Assembly (NCBI GenBank): GCA_900538555.1
Contig: UPYI01000001.1
Coordinates: forward strand, 124,001-188,000
Direction: 5' to 3'
DNA: 64,000 nucleotides
Source: an uncultured Porphyromonadaceae bacterium
GTDB lineage: Bacteria > Bacteroidota > Bacteroidia > Bacteroidales > Barnesiellaceae
Under the pieces are notes generated by a model, which worked only from the letters and a program-made list of their open reading frames with translations, was not told the origin of the DNA and did no database searches. The translations under genes and the position numbers were made by a program. Positions 9,433 through 19,413 of the stretch are shown here, piece by piece (positions within the stretch are counted from its first letter, which is position 1; each line of letters opens with the position of its first letter).

Positions 9433-11400
9433 TTATATGTCTTTTGCTTTTTTCAATCGTTCCAATTCGGAGGAGTGTTCCTCCCATTTCCACAAGAGGT
9501 CGTCCAGAGCCTTTTTCAGTTTTCCGTGTTCTTCGTAAAGCTGGTTGTCGGACGATCCGTCGGGACGCGACAGGCGTTCTTCTATATCGGCAACCGAGGC
9601 TTCCAGCCGGGATATCTCCTCTTCATCGGCGGCAACCTCCCGCTCTGCCTTTTTGATCTGCCGAGCCAGTTCCTTGCGTTCTTCGTACGACAACTTACTC
9701 TCCGAAACGGGGGCTTCCGCCGGTTCCGTTTTAATACGGGGGGCAGCAACTACGGGCTTTACCGGATTCTTCTGTTCCAGTTCGCGCAACGAATCCATCT
9801 TCTTCCGCTGCAAAAATTCGTAAATTCCTCCCAGATGTTCGCGGACTTTACCGCCACCGAACTCGTACACTTTACTGACAAGCCCGTCGAGAAACTCACG
9901 GTCGTGCGAAACAACGATCACCGTTCCGTCGAAATCGGAGATCGCTTGTTTGAGCACATCTTTCGTGCGCATATCCAAATGGTTGGTAGGCTCGTCGAGA
10001 ATAAGCAGATTCACCGGTTCGAGCAGCAACCGGATCATTGCCAAACGGGTTTTCTCGCCGCCCGACAATACCTTCACTTTTTTGTCGGAGGCTTCGCCGC
10101 CGAACATAAATGCTCCGAGTATATCGCGTATCTTCGTGCGGATGTCGCCTACCGCTACACGGTCGATCGTATCGAAAACGGTGATGCTTTCGTCCATAAG
10201 CTGCGCTTGGTTCTGGGCGAAATAACCGATCTTGACATTGTGCCCGATTTTCAGCGTTCCCGTATAGGGAATCTCGCCCATGATACATTTCACCAATGTG
10301 GATTTACCCTCGCCGTTCTTCCCGACAAACGCGACCTTCTCGCCCCGCTTGATCGTAAATTCGGCATGATCGAAAACGACATGGTCGCCATACGCCTTGC
10401 CTACATTTTCGGCAATGACGGGATAATCGCCCGACCGGGGTGCCGGAGGGAATTTCAGATTGAGTCTCGAATTATCCACCTCATCGACCTCGATGCGTTC
10501 GATCTTCTCCAACTGCTTGATGCGCGACTGCACCTGCACGGCTTTTGTCGCCTTGTAGCGGAAACGCTCGATGAATGCTTCGGTGTCCTGTATCTGCTTC
10601 TGCTGGTTTTCGTATGCCCTCATCTGCTGTTCCAGCCGTTCCTGCCGCAGCACCACATATTTGGAATAGTTCACCTGATAGTCGTAGATACGCCCCAGCG
10701 ATATTTCGATAGTACGTGTAGTCACGTTGTCGATAAATGCCCGGTCGTGCGAAACCAATACGACGGCATTCGCCCGGGTAGAAAGGAATGTTTCCAGCCA
10801 TTGTATCGACTCGATGTCCAGATGGTTGGTAGGCTCGTCGAGCAACAATACGTCGGGGCGTTGCAACAGCAATTTCGCCAACTCGATACGCATACGCCAG
10901 CCTCCGCTGAATTCGGAAGTGGGTCGGTCGAAGTCGCTACGCATAAATCCCAAGCCAAGCAATGTTTTTTCGATCTCTGCCCGAAAATTGTCTCCCCCAG
11001 CCATTGCCAACTGTTCATTGGCATTCGCCACCCGTTCGATCAGTTCCTGATATGCCTCCGATTCATAATCGGTACGTGTCAGCAATTCGGCATTCATCCG
11101 CTCGATGCGTTCGCGCAACTCGAAGATATGGGCAAAAGCCTGTTCGGCTTCGCTCATCACGGTACGGGAATCCGCCAACTTCATCTGTTGCGGCAAATAT
11201 CCGATCGTCAGATCTTTCGGCAGGCTTACCGTACCCGACGTAGGAGCTTGTAAACCGGCAATGATTTTCAGCATCGTCGATTTCCCGGCACCATTTTTAC
11301 CGACCAGCGCAATGCGGTCGCGTTTATTGATTACATATGTTATGTTGTCGAAAAGCGGATTTCCTCCGAACTCGACCGACAAACCTTCTATCGAAATCAT
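9433..11400 (-). CDS. ABC-F family ATPase
   Basis: A soluble twin-ATPase protein (655 residues) that acts on ribosomes or translation rather than transport. The first cassette has Walker A GKNGAGKST (34-42), signature SGGWRMR and Walker B LLLDEPTNHLD. The second has GKNGEGKST, LSGGEKTRLA and LLILDEPTNHLD. Between them lies the charged linker typical of ABC-F, and residues about 560-650 form a long coiled coil as in Uup or YheS-type members. No membrane segments are present. An antibiotic-resistance role is possible in this family but cannot be inferred here. Confidence 0.92.
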   Translation of the reverse strand: MISIEGLSVEFGGNPLFDNITYVINKRDRIALVGKNGAGKSTMLKIIAGLQAPTSGTVSLPKDLTIGYLPQQMKLADSRTVMSEAEQAFAHIFELRERIERMNAELLTRTDYESEAYQELIERVANANEQLAMAGGDNFRAEIEKTLLGLGFMRSDFDRPTSEFSGGWRMRIELAKLLLQRPDVLLLDEPTNHLDIESIQWLETFLSTRANAVVLVSHDRAFIDNVTTRTIEISLGRIYDYQVNYSKYVVLRQERLEQQMRAYENQQKQIQDTEAFIERFRYKATKAVQVQSRIKQLEKIERIEVDEVDNSRLNLKFPPAPRSGDYPVIAENVGKAYGDHVVFDHAEFTIKRGEKVAFVGKNGEGKSTLVKCIMGEIPYTGTLKIGHNVKIGYFAQNQAQLMDESITVFDTIDRVAVGDIRTKIRDILGAFMFGGEASDKKVKVLSGGEKTRLAMIRLLLEPVNLLILDEPTNHLDMRTKDVLKQAISDFDGTVIVVSHDREFLDGLVSKVYEFGGGKVREHLGGIYEFLQRKKMDSLRELEQKNPVKPVVAAPRIKTEPAEAPVSESKLSYEERKELARQIKKAEREVAADEEEISRLEASVADIEERLSRPDGSSDNQLYEEHGKLKKALDDLLWKWEEHSSELERLKKAKDI

Positions 11401-11564
11401 TTGTATTTCTTTAAAGGAATAAAAACAGGTATATCTTCCTTAAACCGGACAAAGATACCCCATTTTATTCGATATGACAAATGTAACGATTTTTTTATAA
11501 ATCTGAAAACCGCATAATCACCGTCTGCGCCTCCGGAACATTACACCACACGCGACCTTCCGCA

Positions 11565-13241
11565 CTAAACTCCCAATTGGCGTATGGCTTCATCCAACGA
11601 AACGTCTTTGCCCAATCCCATCATGCGCCGCAACCGCCAGCGGGCTTGTTTCACCGATTCGGGACGTATAACCAGCAACCGCGAAATTTTATGGTTGTCA
11701 AGCCCCATATAAATATAGGTAGCTAATCTGACATACGAATCGGGCAGGGTCGGATATGCGTCATGCAACCGAGAGACGAAATCGGGATTGACTTCGACGA
11801 ATAGCTGCTGAAATGTATCCCATTCTTCTCCTCCGGCAAGATGCATCTTAATTCGGTTTTCCAGACGTGCCGCCTCCGAAATGCCGATCGTCCCCTCTTT
11901 CCTCATCCCGTCGATCTCTTCACGCAGGGCATTGAACAGATTGTTTTTTTCCTCCACGGAAAGCATGACGGCAAGAAGATGCCTCCGGTTCTTTTCCATG
12001 GCAAGACGGCTGTCCCGGCTTGCAATCTGGTATCTTTTCTGTCGGCGATAAAGCATGAAATAAATTACTCCGGCTCCCAAAATTACAAGAAACAGCGCCA
12101 CCATAAAGTATAGCCATGCCTTCTGCACCCGTTCGGTTTCCCTGAGCATCGCCAACGATACTTCCCGCATGTTTGCCATGCGTAATACTTCTGCCTGCTG
12201 ATTCTGAGCCCAGTCGGAATCGGAATAGTCCATATATTTCTTGTAATAGACAAGTGCGCTGTCTACCTTCCCCTCCCGTTCCATTGTGGCAGAATAAGCC
12301 TGCATGATCAATGCCTTATGACCGTGTTCATTCAAATCGTCCGCATGGCTCATAGCCCGACGGCTATACATATCGGCTGAATCGGGACACCCTATCTCCT
12401 CGTAATAGCGACTCAAAAACGCCTCGTACATGCCTTGCAGGTCGCGAGAATCCTCCCGCCCCACTACTCCGTCATACGCTTTGTAGAGCCATTTCACATC
12501 ATTCGTATGGACATACAGATTGCGCAACACCAAATTGTATGCACTCCGGTCGTCGATAACTTCCTTTTTATCAAGAAGCCCCAAAAGTATACTCTCCCCT
12601 TCCGCGTCATTCCCCCGCCGGAATTGGATATTGGCTATATTTATGGCATTTTTAGCCACCATTTTGTCGAATCCGAGGCTATGGTTGATTTTATCCGCCT
12701 TATACATATACTCCAAACTTTTATCCAATTCACCGATCGGATAGAGGAGCGTGCCGAGATTGATATAGCAGACTGCTGTCATGGGGGCATCCCCGATAGA
12801 GACATAAAACTTCATTTCCTCCTCCATATCGAGATAAGACTGTGCTCCTTTTGCTCTCGACAGCGACCGCCATAACGAACGAACTCTGAAAAAATCATAC
12901 GTGTAGCGTGCGGTATCGACAAGTGGCATCGCATACGAAATTTCCGTCAATGCCGAATCTCTGTCCCCTTCACGCCACAACAAACGGGCTTTCCAATAAC
13001 GGCTGCGAACGCCACGTATATCGTCCGAGTCGCATGCAGTGGACAATTGATCCAAACGGATCACCCGATCCCGCAAACTGTCGATCGGGGCATAGTTCTG
13101 GAATGCCGTTTCCAAATCGAGCGTAATAGCGTCGAACTCAGTTTCTACCGCGTCCCAACGAAACGGATCAAGCCTTTTGACTTGATTGTTACACGCAAAA
13201 AGCGAAAGTGATAAAAATATAAGCATTATGCGACTTTTCAT
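11565..13241 (-). CDS. membrane TPR regulator with LuxR-type helix-turn-helix
   Basis: A one-component membrane regulator of a type common in Bacteroidetes. From the ATG at 13241 it has 558 residues: a lipoprotein-like signal (LSLSLFAC), periplasmic TPR-like helices (about 40-370), one membrane helix (AWLYFMVALFLVILGAGVIYF), a coiled coil and a C-terminal HTH resembling LuxR (LPDSYVRLATYIYMGLDNHKI and the following RLL..RPESVKQARWRLR). It is divergent from two secreted-protein genes at 13375 and 14683, which it may control. On its strand a TATCTTTG box ends only about five bases before the ATG, so the mRNA may be leaderless or nearly so. Confidence 0.82.
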   Translation of the reverse strand: MKSRIMLIFLSLSLFACNNQVKRLDPFRWDAVETEFDAITLDLETAFQNYAPIDSLRDRVIRLDQLSTACDSDDIRGVRSRYWKARLLWREGDRDSALTEISYAMPLVDTARYTYDFFRVRSLWRSLSRAKGAQSYLDMEEEMKFYVSIGDAPMTAVCYINLGTLLYPIGELDKSLEYMYKADKINHSLGFDKMVAKNAINIANIQFRRGNDAEGESILLGLLDKKEVIDDRSAYNLVLRNLYVHTNDVKWLYKAYDGVVGREDSRDLQGMYEAFLSRYYEEIGCPDSADMYSRRAMSHADDLNEHGHKALIMQAYSATMEREGKVDSALVYYKKYMDYSDSDWAQNQQAEVLRMANMREVSLAMLRETERVQKAWLYFMVALFLVILGAGVIYFMLYRRQKRYQIASRDSRLAMEKNRRHLLAVMLSVEEKNNLFNALREEIDGMRKEGTIGISEAARLENRIKMHLAGGEEWDTFQQLFVEVNPDFVSRLHDAYPTLPDSYVRLATYIYMGLDNHKISRLLVIRPESVKQARWRLRRMMGLGKDVSLDEAIRQLGV

Positions 13242-13313
13242 ATTCCAAAGATAATATTTTATTTCATAATATACCAAATATTTACTTTGTAGACTTTCAG
13301 TAGACCACTATAA

Positions 13314-13345
13314 TTTGCCTTTAACCTCACTTTATATCAATTTTG
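13314..13345 (+). promoter_or_regulatory. promoter for the secreted-protein pair
   Basis: TTTG at 13314-13317, a 20-base spacer and CAATTTTG at 13338-13345 fit the Bacteroidetes promoter with one mismatch. It would give a leader of about 25 bases to the ATG at 13375. Confidence 0.6.
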
Positions 13346-13374
13346 TGAACAGCACAACACTAAAAGTCATGCTT

Positions 13375-14664
13375 ATGAAAAAATTTTACATCACTATGGC
13401 ATCCATCGTCATATATACGTTCGGATGCTTTGCAGAGGAAGCCTCCTACGATTATCCGACACCGTTGCGTTATGTGGGAACAATCACCGACACCGATCCG
13501 AAACCGGTGTCCACTTTAACTACAAGCAACCCGATCAACGATGGTGCATTCTTATGGATACCCGTAGAAAAGGCAGTAAAATACACCGATACTTCGTCCG
13601 GTACGCCAACGTCGTGGAAATGGGAAAGCTCTGGCGGGTGCATCGAAGATGCGACGCAACGCAATGCCATTATCGAATACAATACGGTAGGAACTTACGA
13701 TTTCCCGAAACTGACCGTAGAATACCCCGACGGTGCACAAAGCGTACAACCCGACCTCAAACTGAAAGTGGGCGGCGTAGCCGAGCTTTGCCTCGCCGAT
13801 TGCCGGGAGTTCGGTACAACATACGGATTGGGCACGAATTTCTATGACAAGGATAACGGAGCGACCAACGGATGCCTCGGAGGAACTAACAAACTGGATA
13901 TAGCCGGAGTAGGAAACTTGTATATGTTTTCTTTGGAAGAAGGATTCCTCGATGGTGTAAACGTCTATCTCACGACCAAACCGACCCGATGGAAACCGGG
14001 GGCAACCATCCGCGTAAGAGTATGGATGCCACAGCTCGGAGAGAATGACATTCTGTTCACAGCCGTACCTATCGACGGGGAATATGTCAAATTCGAAGAT
14101 ATCAAGACTGCCGACGACGGCGCATGGGTTCCGGTGAAAGACGGAGCTGTCATTCAAGTACGTTTCTCATCTCCTATCGACTTATACGGCAAGCAACTTC
14201 TGTTCATCGACGTAGACGGTTGGAGCGATGATCCGGCGACCGAGGATTTCCATATGCTCATGGACGTGATGCCTAATAAGACAATGGATCCCGAATACGC
14301 ACAGAACAAGCTGGCACACAACTCTTTCGTCCGGCTTAACGGAGAAGACGACTATCTACGCCCCGTAAGTTATTTCGGTGGGAATTACGGAAGTTTCATG
14401 ATATGTCCCTTAGTGCGTGGCGGCGAAACCCCGATAAGTGATGTTTCATCCGTAAAAACACCGGAGCGGCTTGGATACAGAACGGAAGGTTCGTCGATTG
14501 TCCTTACCGGCAATGACGGTCGCTTTGAAGTGTTCAACATTTCGGGGACTTTGTGCCATACCGGCAAAATATCCGAAGGAAAAGCATCGATACCCGACCT
14601 ATTACCCGGAATCTATGTTGCCCGCAATGAATCCGGTCAGACTATCAAATTCACGATAAAATAA
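13375..14664 (+). CDS. secreted PKD-domain protein, probable T9SS-type tail
   Basis: A 429-residue secreted protein. After a signal peptide (MKKFYITMASIVIYTFGCFAEE) comes a PKD-like domain at about 50-115, then a beta-rich region of unknown kind. The last 70 residues (FEVFNISGTLCHTGKI, then LLPGIYVARNESG) resemble a type IX secretion/sorting tail. I chose the ATG at 13375 because longer starts at 13315 and 13369 overlap the promoter or add nothing to the signal. It precedes the RCC1 protein by 18 bases. No enzyme motif is visible; a surface-binding role is a guess. Confidence 0.75.
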   Translation: MKKFYITMASIVIYTFGCFAEEASYDYPTPLRYVGTITDTDPKPVSTLTTSNPINDGAFLWIPVEKAVKYTDTSSGTPTSWKWESSGGCIEDATQRNAIIEYNTVGTYDFPKLTVEYPDGAQSVQPDLKLKVGGVAELCLADCREFGTTYGLGTNFYDKDNGATNGCLGGTNKLDIAGVGNLYMFSLEEGFLDGVNVYLTTKPTRWKPGATIRVRVWMPQLGENDILFTAVPIDGEYVKFEDIKTADDGAWVPVKDGAVIQVRFSSPIDLYGKQLLFIDVDGWSDDPATEDFHMLMDVMPNKTMDPEYAQNKLAHNSFVRLNGEDDYLRPVSYFGGNYGSFMICPLVRGGETPISDVSSVKTPERLGYRTEGSSIVLTGNDGRFEVFNISGTLCHTGKISEGKASIPDLLPGIYVARNESGQTIKFTIK

Positions 14665-14682
14665 TCAATTACACCAATTCTT

Positions 14683-17466
14683 ATGAAAGCAATTTTTAGA
14701 TGCATGTCCTTAATGGCAGCGTTAAGCCTAACGTCGGTCTCTTTTGCAGCCGACACAGAAAGCCCTACCTGGAAATCGGTATCGGCAAGTGACAATTCTA
14801 CCTATGCCATCAAAAGCGACGGCACGCTTTGGGGTTGGGGCAGTAATGAATTGGGAGAACTCGGACAGGGTTCCACCGATCAAAAGGGCTCTTCCACACC
14901 ACTTCAAATTGGTAATGACAACGATTGGAAAGCTGTCTATGGTGCTCGCGGCGGCGGATTCTTCATCAAAGAAAACGGGACACTATGGACTGTGGGATCC
15001 AATGAATACGGAATGTCGGGAGTCGGTGACGGAGTCACCAAGCACACCTCTTTGGTACAAGTCGGAAGTGATTCAGACTGGGAAACCCTCGCCACTTCCA
15101 TAGCATGGTGTTATACCGTATTGGGCATCAAGACCGACGGTTCGCTTTGGGCTTGGGGTTACGGTTCCACGTTCTGTCTCGGACAAGGCAATACCAACAA
15201 TAGTGCAGTGCCGGTTCGGATAGGGACAGATACCGATTGGAAATCGGTGACAATCGGCGACTCGCATGTCCTCGCCCTCAAAAACGACGGTTCGTTGTAC
15301 GGCTGGGGATTCGCGCCTTATTTCCAACTCATGAATAGCGAAACCAATATCAAAGTACCGACCAAAATCAGCGAAGAAAAATGGGAAGCCGTATATGCAA
15401 TCGACAATGCGTCTTACGGTGTGAAAGCCGATGGTACACTTTGGGCATGGGGCGACAACCAGCTCAATCTGCTCGGTCTCAACAGCGATATGAGCGAACT
15501 GGGTACAGACGAGACATTGCCGAATGTCATGACACCGACCCAAGTAACCGCAATCACAGCTCCCGTGACCAGCATGAGCGGATGCCAATACGTGCGTGTC
15601 GTCGTAGCCGGCAATAAAGTTTACGCTTGGGGAGCTAATGCCAACGGCGCCCTCGGTGACGGAAACGGTACAGCTTATGAAGTCGGGGCAAACCAATTCA
15701 GCTATACCCCCGTCGAGGTATCACTTCCAGAAAATACAGCTCCGGTCAAATTGTCCTCGGGACAAAGATTCTCCTCTTTGCTCGACAGTGAAGGTACTAT
15801 ATACGGATGGGGCTCCAACCGTTGGGGACAAATGGGCAACTTCGCCGATGACACCAACCTCACGTTCGAACCTACTCCCATCGTCATGGGCGTACCTGCA
15901 CCGCCGAAACCGGGCGAATATGTTTTCGATGCAGAAAACATCCCGTCGTCCCTTGCCGATGCAATAACAATCAAGATGACCGGTGAATGGAACACTGCCG
16001 CTCTTGCAACATTGTGCAACGCCATCGGCGCCAACCTCGGATTTCCACCGGTGGGTAACAGCCGTCTCGAATCGGTGGACATGTCGGAAGTGACTTTCGC
16101 TGAAAATACCTCGTTCTATGTATCTGCCGGTCTGCAAAATGCCGGTGTATTCAAAATGTGCAAAGCTCTTAAATCAGTGAAATTCCCGACAAACGCCTCC
16201 GCAGCCAACATCACGTCTTTACAAGATGCGTTCTGGAATTGCACATCGCTGACCTCTTGCGACATATCGGCTCTTACCGGAGTGAAAAATATCAACAATG
16301 TTTTCTATGGCACAGACATAGCAATGGTCAATATGGCGGCATGGGAACAAGTAACCACCTCGCAAGATGCATTCGGGCTTTGCGACAAATTGGCATCTGT
16401 AATCCTGCCTGCCCACTTCACGGTAAGCAAATTCCTGTTCAACAGTTGCAGCTCTTTACGCCTGATCGATTGGAGCCTTTATCCGGAAGAAAACGCACCT
16501 GTGATAGCTTCGGACGCATTTGTATTCCAAGATCTCACAGAAGAGCAGCAAGCCCTCATCACCATGATGGTACCCGAAAAGGCATTCGAATCATTCAAAG
16601 CGGATGCAACATGGGCTTATGTAAACCTGCAACCCGTAGGACAGCAAGAAGAAGGTGTATATACCGTCGATGCCAACAATATACCCGGCGACTTGAAAGA
16701 TGCCCGACGGCTGACCCTCAACGGACGATGGGAAACCGCCAACTTCAAAGCCTTATGCGATGCGCTTGGCAACAATGCAACTACATCCGGAAATTCCGTT
16801 CTGGAATATGTGGATATGAGTATGGCTGAAATCGCCATTGGCACGAACCTCTCCGCCCAGTTCCCCGGTATACTCGGTACGGTGGAAAAAGGTATTTTCC
16901 AAAATTGCAAAACCCTTGCAGAAGTAGTCATGCCCGACGACAGCCAAGCCGCCAATTTCCGCTCGTTCCTGCAAGCATTCTTCGGATGCGAAAATCTTAA
17001 AGCAATCGACCTGAGCGGTTGTACGGGATTAAACCAGACAGCCCAAGCATTCTACGGATGCACCCTTCTTGAAAATGTTGTTCTTCCCGGTACGTTCGCA
17101 TTTGCCTCCGAAACATTCGACCGCTGCGAATCGCTGAACAGAATCGACTGGTCGTCGTTCGAAGGCTCGGAAGCTCCTGCTTTCAAAACCAACTCTCTCC
17201 CCATGCGCGGGAAAGAACTTACTATCATCGTGCCGAACGCCGCATTCGACTCGTTCAACACTGCTGATGTATGGAAAAACTTTAACATTGTCAGAGCTTC
17301 CTCATCTTCGGTCGATGCCATTGAAAACGACCGGATAAACGACGGATTCCGTCCGGTTTACGATATGAGCGGACGACGGGTGACGACACTCGCCCCCGGA
17401 CAACCTGTAAATTCGCTTCCGACCGGTCTGTATATCATTGCAGGTCGCAAGGTATTCGTGAAATAA
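14683..17466 (+). CDS. secreted RCC1-repeat and BspA-type leucine-rich protein
   Basis: A 927-residue secreted protein with a signal peptide ending SVSFAA. Residues about 30-410 hold some seven RCC1-type propeller repeats (each near DGTLWGWGSNELGELGQG). Residues about 415-640 and 655-870 hold two copies of a BspA-like LRR_5 block, both starting YVFDAENIP or YTVDANNIP, evidence of an internal duplication. The tail (VYDMSGRRVTTLAPGQPV and PTGLYIIAGRKVFVK) looks like a type IX sorting signal. Such repeats bind proteins; an adhesin or host-interaction role is inferred. It is probably co-transcribed with the PKD protein and ends at a strong terminator. Confidence 0.85.
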   Translation: MKAIFRCMSLMAALSLTSVSFAADTESPTWKSVSASDNSTYAIKSDGTLWGWGSNELGELGQGSTDQKGSSTPLQIGNDNDWKAVYGARGGGFFIKENGTLWTVGSNEYGMSGVGDGVTKHTSLVQVGSDSDWETLATSIAWCYTVLGIKTDGSLWAWGYGSTFCLGQGNTNNSAVPVRIGTDTDWKSVTIGDSHVLALKNDGSLYGWGFAPYFQLMNSETNIKVPTKISEEKWEAVYAIDNASYGVKADGTLWAWGDNQLNLLGLNSDMSELGTDETLPNVMTPTQVTAITAPVTSMSGCQYVRVVVAGNKVYAWGANANGALGDGNGTAYEVGANQFSYTPVEVSLPENTAPVKLSSGQRFSSLLDSEGTIYGWGSNRWGQMGNFADDTNLTFEPTPIVMGVPAPPKPGEYVFDAENIPSSLADAITIKMTGEWNTAALATLCNAIGANLGFPPVGNSRLESVDMSEVTFAENTSFYVSAGLQNAGVFKMCKALKSVKFPTNASAANITSLQDAFWNCTSLTSCDISALTGVKNINNVFYGTDIAMVNMAAWEQVTTSQDAFGLCDKLASVILPAHFTVSKFLFNSCSSLRLIDWSLYPEENAPVIASDAFVFQDLTEEQQALITMMVPEKAFESFKADATWAYVNLQPVGQQEEGVYTVDANNIPGDLKDARRLTLNGRWETANFKALCDALGNNATTSGNSVLEYVDMSMAEIAIGTNLSAQFPGILGTVEKGIFQNCKTLAEVVMPDDSQAANFRSFLQAFFGCENLKAIDLSGCTGLNQTAQAFYGCTLLENVVLPGTFAFASETFDRCESLNRIDWSSFEGSEAPAFKTNSLPMRGKELTIIVPNAAFDSFNTADVWKNFNIVRASSSSVDAIENDRINDGFRPVYDMSGRRVTTLAPGQPVNSLPTGLYIIAGRKVFVK

Positions 17467-17492
17467 CAGTTTTACCTAAATCATCATACAAG

Positions 17493-17532
17493 AAATCCGT
17501 GCGGGGGAAAATGTATTCCGCACGGATTTTTT
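17493..17532 (+). terminator. intrinsic terminator
   Basis: A perfect 12-bp stem (AAATCCGTGCGG with CCGCACGGATTT) with a T tract follows the RCC1/BspA gene by 26 bases. The rest of the 256-base gap to the convergent cupin holds nothing I recognise. Confidence 0.9.
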
Positions 17533-17722
17533 GTATGTTCAAGATCTATCCGCTTTTTTGACAAGCCGTCCCACATGCCGATTGCATAGAAATATAGGGA
17601 GCTTGGTTTTCATGCCCAATTCAAACTTACAGAAAAATTATGTTCTCACAGGACAAATAATAGCATAAATAAATGTATTACTTTAACTTACCATCCTTTA
17701 TTTATTAACGGATAAAAAGTTT

Positions 17723-18061
17723 TTACAAATAATCTTCCCGCTGCGGTGTGAAAACATCGACCACCTCGCCACCTTCCACTACTTCGAACGAATGCGGCAC
17801 ACCTCCCGGAATGGCATAACTGTCGCCCGCACGGAGCACCGTGTCGATCGGATGTTCCGGAAGCTCTACTTTCAAACGATATTCGCCCGATACGACAAAA
17901 CCGCATTGTTCATGCGGGTGTCGGTGCATATCGGCAAAATTACCTTTTACATAGTTCATCTTCGTCACCATCGATTTCTCTCCGACAGCAAGCGAATCCA
18001 ACGAAACGCCTTTGAACATTCTTTTCAAGGCATCTTCTTTCTTGACTACAATCCTGTTCAT
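17723..18061 (-). CDS. cupin domain protein
   Basis: A 112-residue single-domain cupin. The metal-binding motif 1 is HRHPHEQCGFVVSGEYRL and motif 2 is PGGVPHSFE. Small cupins of this type bind a metal and often sense or process a small metabolite; the substrate is unknown. It starts 24 bases after the MarR-GNAT gene on the same strand and is probably the last gene of that autoregulated unit. Confidence 0.85.
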   Translation of the reverse strand: MNRIVVKKEDALKRMFKGVSLDSLAVGEKSMVTKMNYVKGNFADMHRHPHEQCGFVVSGEYRLKVELPEHPIDTVLRAGDSYAIPGGVPHSFEVVEGGEVVDVFTPQREDYL

Positions 18062-18085
18062 TGTTCAACTACATTTAAAATAAGA

Positions 18086-19063
18086 TTATATATCCTCTAA
18101 AAGCAACTCCATCTGAATATCTCCCCGTTCATAAGCAGGATGATATTCGGCAAGTTCGCGGAATCCTAATTTCTTGTATGTATGAATAGCCGGTTTAAGC
18201 AACGTATTGCTTTCCAGAAAAATATTTTTTGCACCGAGCGACCTCGCCTTATCCACCACAGCCTTGCAAAGCAGATAGCCGATACCTTTACCCCGCACAC
18301 CGGGATCGACCGCCAGTTTCGCCAACTCATATTCATATTTCGGATCATTCATTTTGCACAAAGCACACACTCCGACAGGCTCATTGCGATATAAGGCGAC
18401 AAAAATATACCCGCCTTTGTCGATGATACTCTCCTTCGGATGATCGATACACTCTATATCATGCTCCTCCAATCGCCAATGCTGCGTTATCCACTGTTCA
18501 TTCAACGACCGGAATACCGACCGATAACAAGATGCGTAAGGAACAATCCGCACATCCTGACTTTCCCGCACTTTCCGAATCGTTTTCACCCGATCCAGAA
18601 GACTCTTTTGCGCAAGTTGCTCTTCCCACTCCCCAATAGCTTTCCACAAGTCGTTGCGAGTAGCCCTCGATACCTCTTCGACCGCTACCGCCACATCACC
18701 GCATACCTCAGCCAACTTGTCGCACACCTCTCTGCCATACGGAGAAAGGGCAATCATGGTTCGTCGTTTATCCCTCTTGTCCGCTACTTCCCGGATAAGA
18801 TTACCGGCAATCATCTCTTTCACGATATTGCTCACAGAAGGGTGTGTCTGCCCTATCTCCTTTGCAATGCCGGTAATAGTCTTCGACTCACCCTCCGACA
18901 ACGTATAAAGTACAGGAAACCATTTCGGCTTAATATCCACACCATACAGATGATAAATATCTGCGGCATCGCTCGTAATACGGTCTGTGAGCATCCGTAA
19001 CCTACTTCCGATTGCCATTTTGCCTGTTTTATCAAAAAAGTCCATATAGAAACATTTTATCAT
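18086..19063 (-). CDS. MarR-type regulator fused to GNAT acetyltransferase
   Basis: A 325-residue two-domain protein. Residues about 10-160 form a MarR winged helix (ITGIAKEIGQTHPSVSNIVKEM as recognition segment, DKRDKRRTMIAL as wing). Residues about 170-325 form a GNAT domain with the acetyl-CoA loop VDPGVRGKGIGYLLC. Such fusions regulate genes and acetylate a small molecule or protein. A second ATG at 19045 is possible. Upstream is a perfect 14-bp palindrome just after a TATATTTG box, so it likely represses itself and the cupin downstream. Confidence 0.88.
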   Translation of the reverse strand: MIKCFYMDFFDKTGKMAIGSRLRMLTDRITSDAADIYHLYGVDIKPKWFPVLYTLSEGESKTITGIAKEIGQTHPSVSNIVKEMIAGNLIREVADKRDKRRTMIALSPYGREVCDKLAEVCGDVAVAVEEVSRATRNDLWKAIGEWEEQLAQKSLLDRVKTIRKVRESQDVRIVPYASCYRSVFRSLNEQWITQHWRLEEHDIECIDHPKESIIDKGGYIFVALYRNEPVGVCALCKMNDPKYEYELAKLAVDPGVRGKGIGYLLCKAVVDKARSLGAKNIFLESNTLLKPAIHTYKKLGFRELAEYHPAYERGDIQMELLLEDI

Positions 19064-19075
19064 CGTTACTAAATA

Positions 19076-19097
19076 CGTAATTAATTACGCAAATATA
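19076..19097 (-). promoter_or_regulatory. promoter and palindromic operator of the MarR-GNAT gene
   Basis: The minus strand reads TATATTTG (19097-19090) immediately followed by the perfect palindrome CGTAATTAATTACG (19089-19076), which would cover the transcription start. Position and symmetry suit a dimeric MarR repressor. Confidence 0.7.
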
Positions 19098-19185
19098 ACG
19101 CTTTTTCATAAATCCAAAATCATCCCAACAAAAAAAATAAGACAAAAACATCTTAATATCCCATATCATCCAGCCCGACAAGCAG

Positions 19186-19215
19186 GTTTATTGAAAACCC
19201 AAAGTTTAAAATAAG
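19186..19215 (+). repeat. partial family A repeat end
   Basis: TTTATTGAAAAC followed by AAAGTTTAAAATAA matches the outer end of the family A copy at 30392-30420. Only this end is present. It lies in the 316-base AT-rich gap between the MarR-GNAT operator and the first gene of the accessory island, in which I see no gene. Confidence 0.5.
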
Positions 19216-19413
19216 ACAAACATCATCCGAGAGATAATAAAGAAAATTTCAAAAACAACCAATTTTCATAATAATATTTTCCTTTTTTACCCGAAAAAAT
19301 ATGGTTAGTTTATATGACATTACCCTAAAATATAGTTGTAATTATAGTTAGAAATGTCGTTGGTTTGCTCATAAAGTCGTAACTTTGCATCATAATGAAT
19401 TAGAAGTAATAAT

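Noticed and set aside
9475..11253. A 592-residue open frame opposite the ABC-F gene
   Set aside because: Shadow of a well-defined ABC-F protein; the translation shows no domain or signal.
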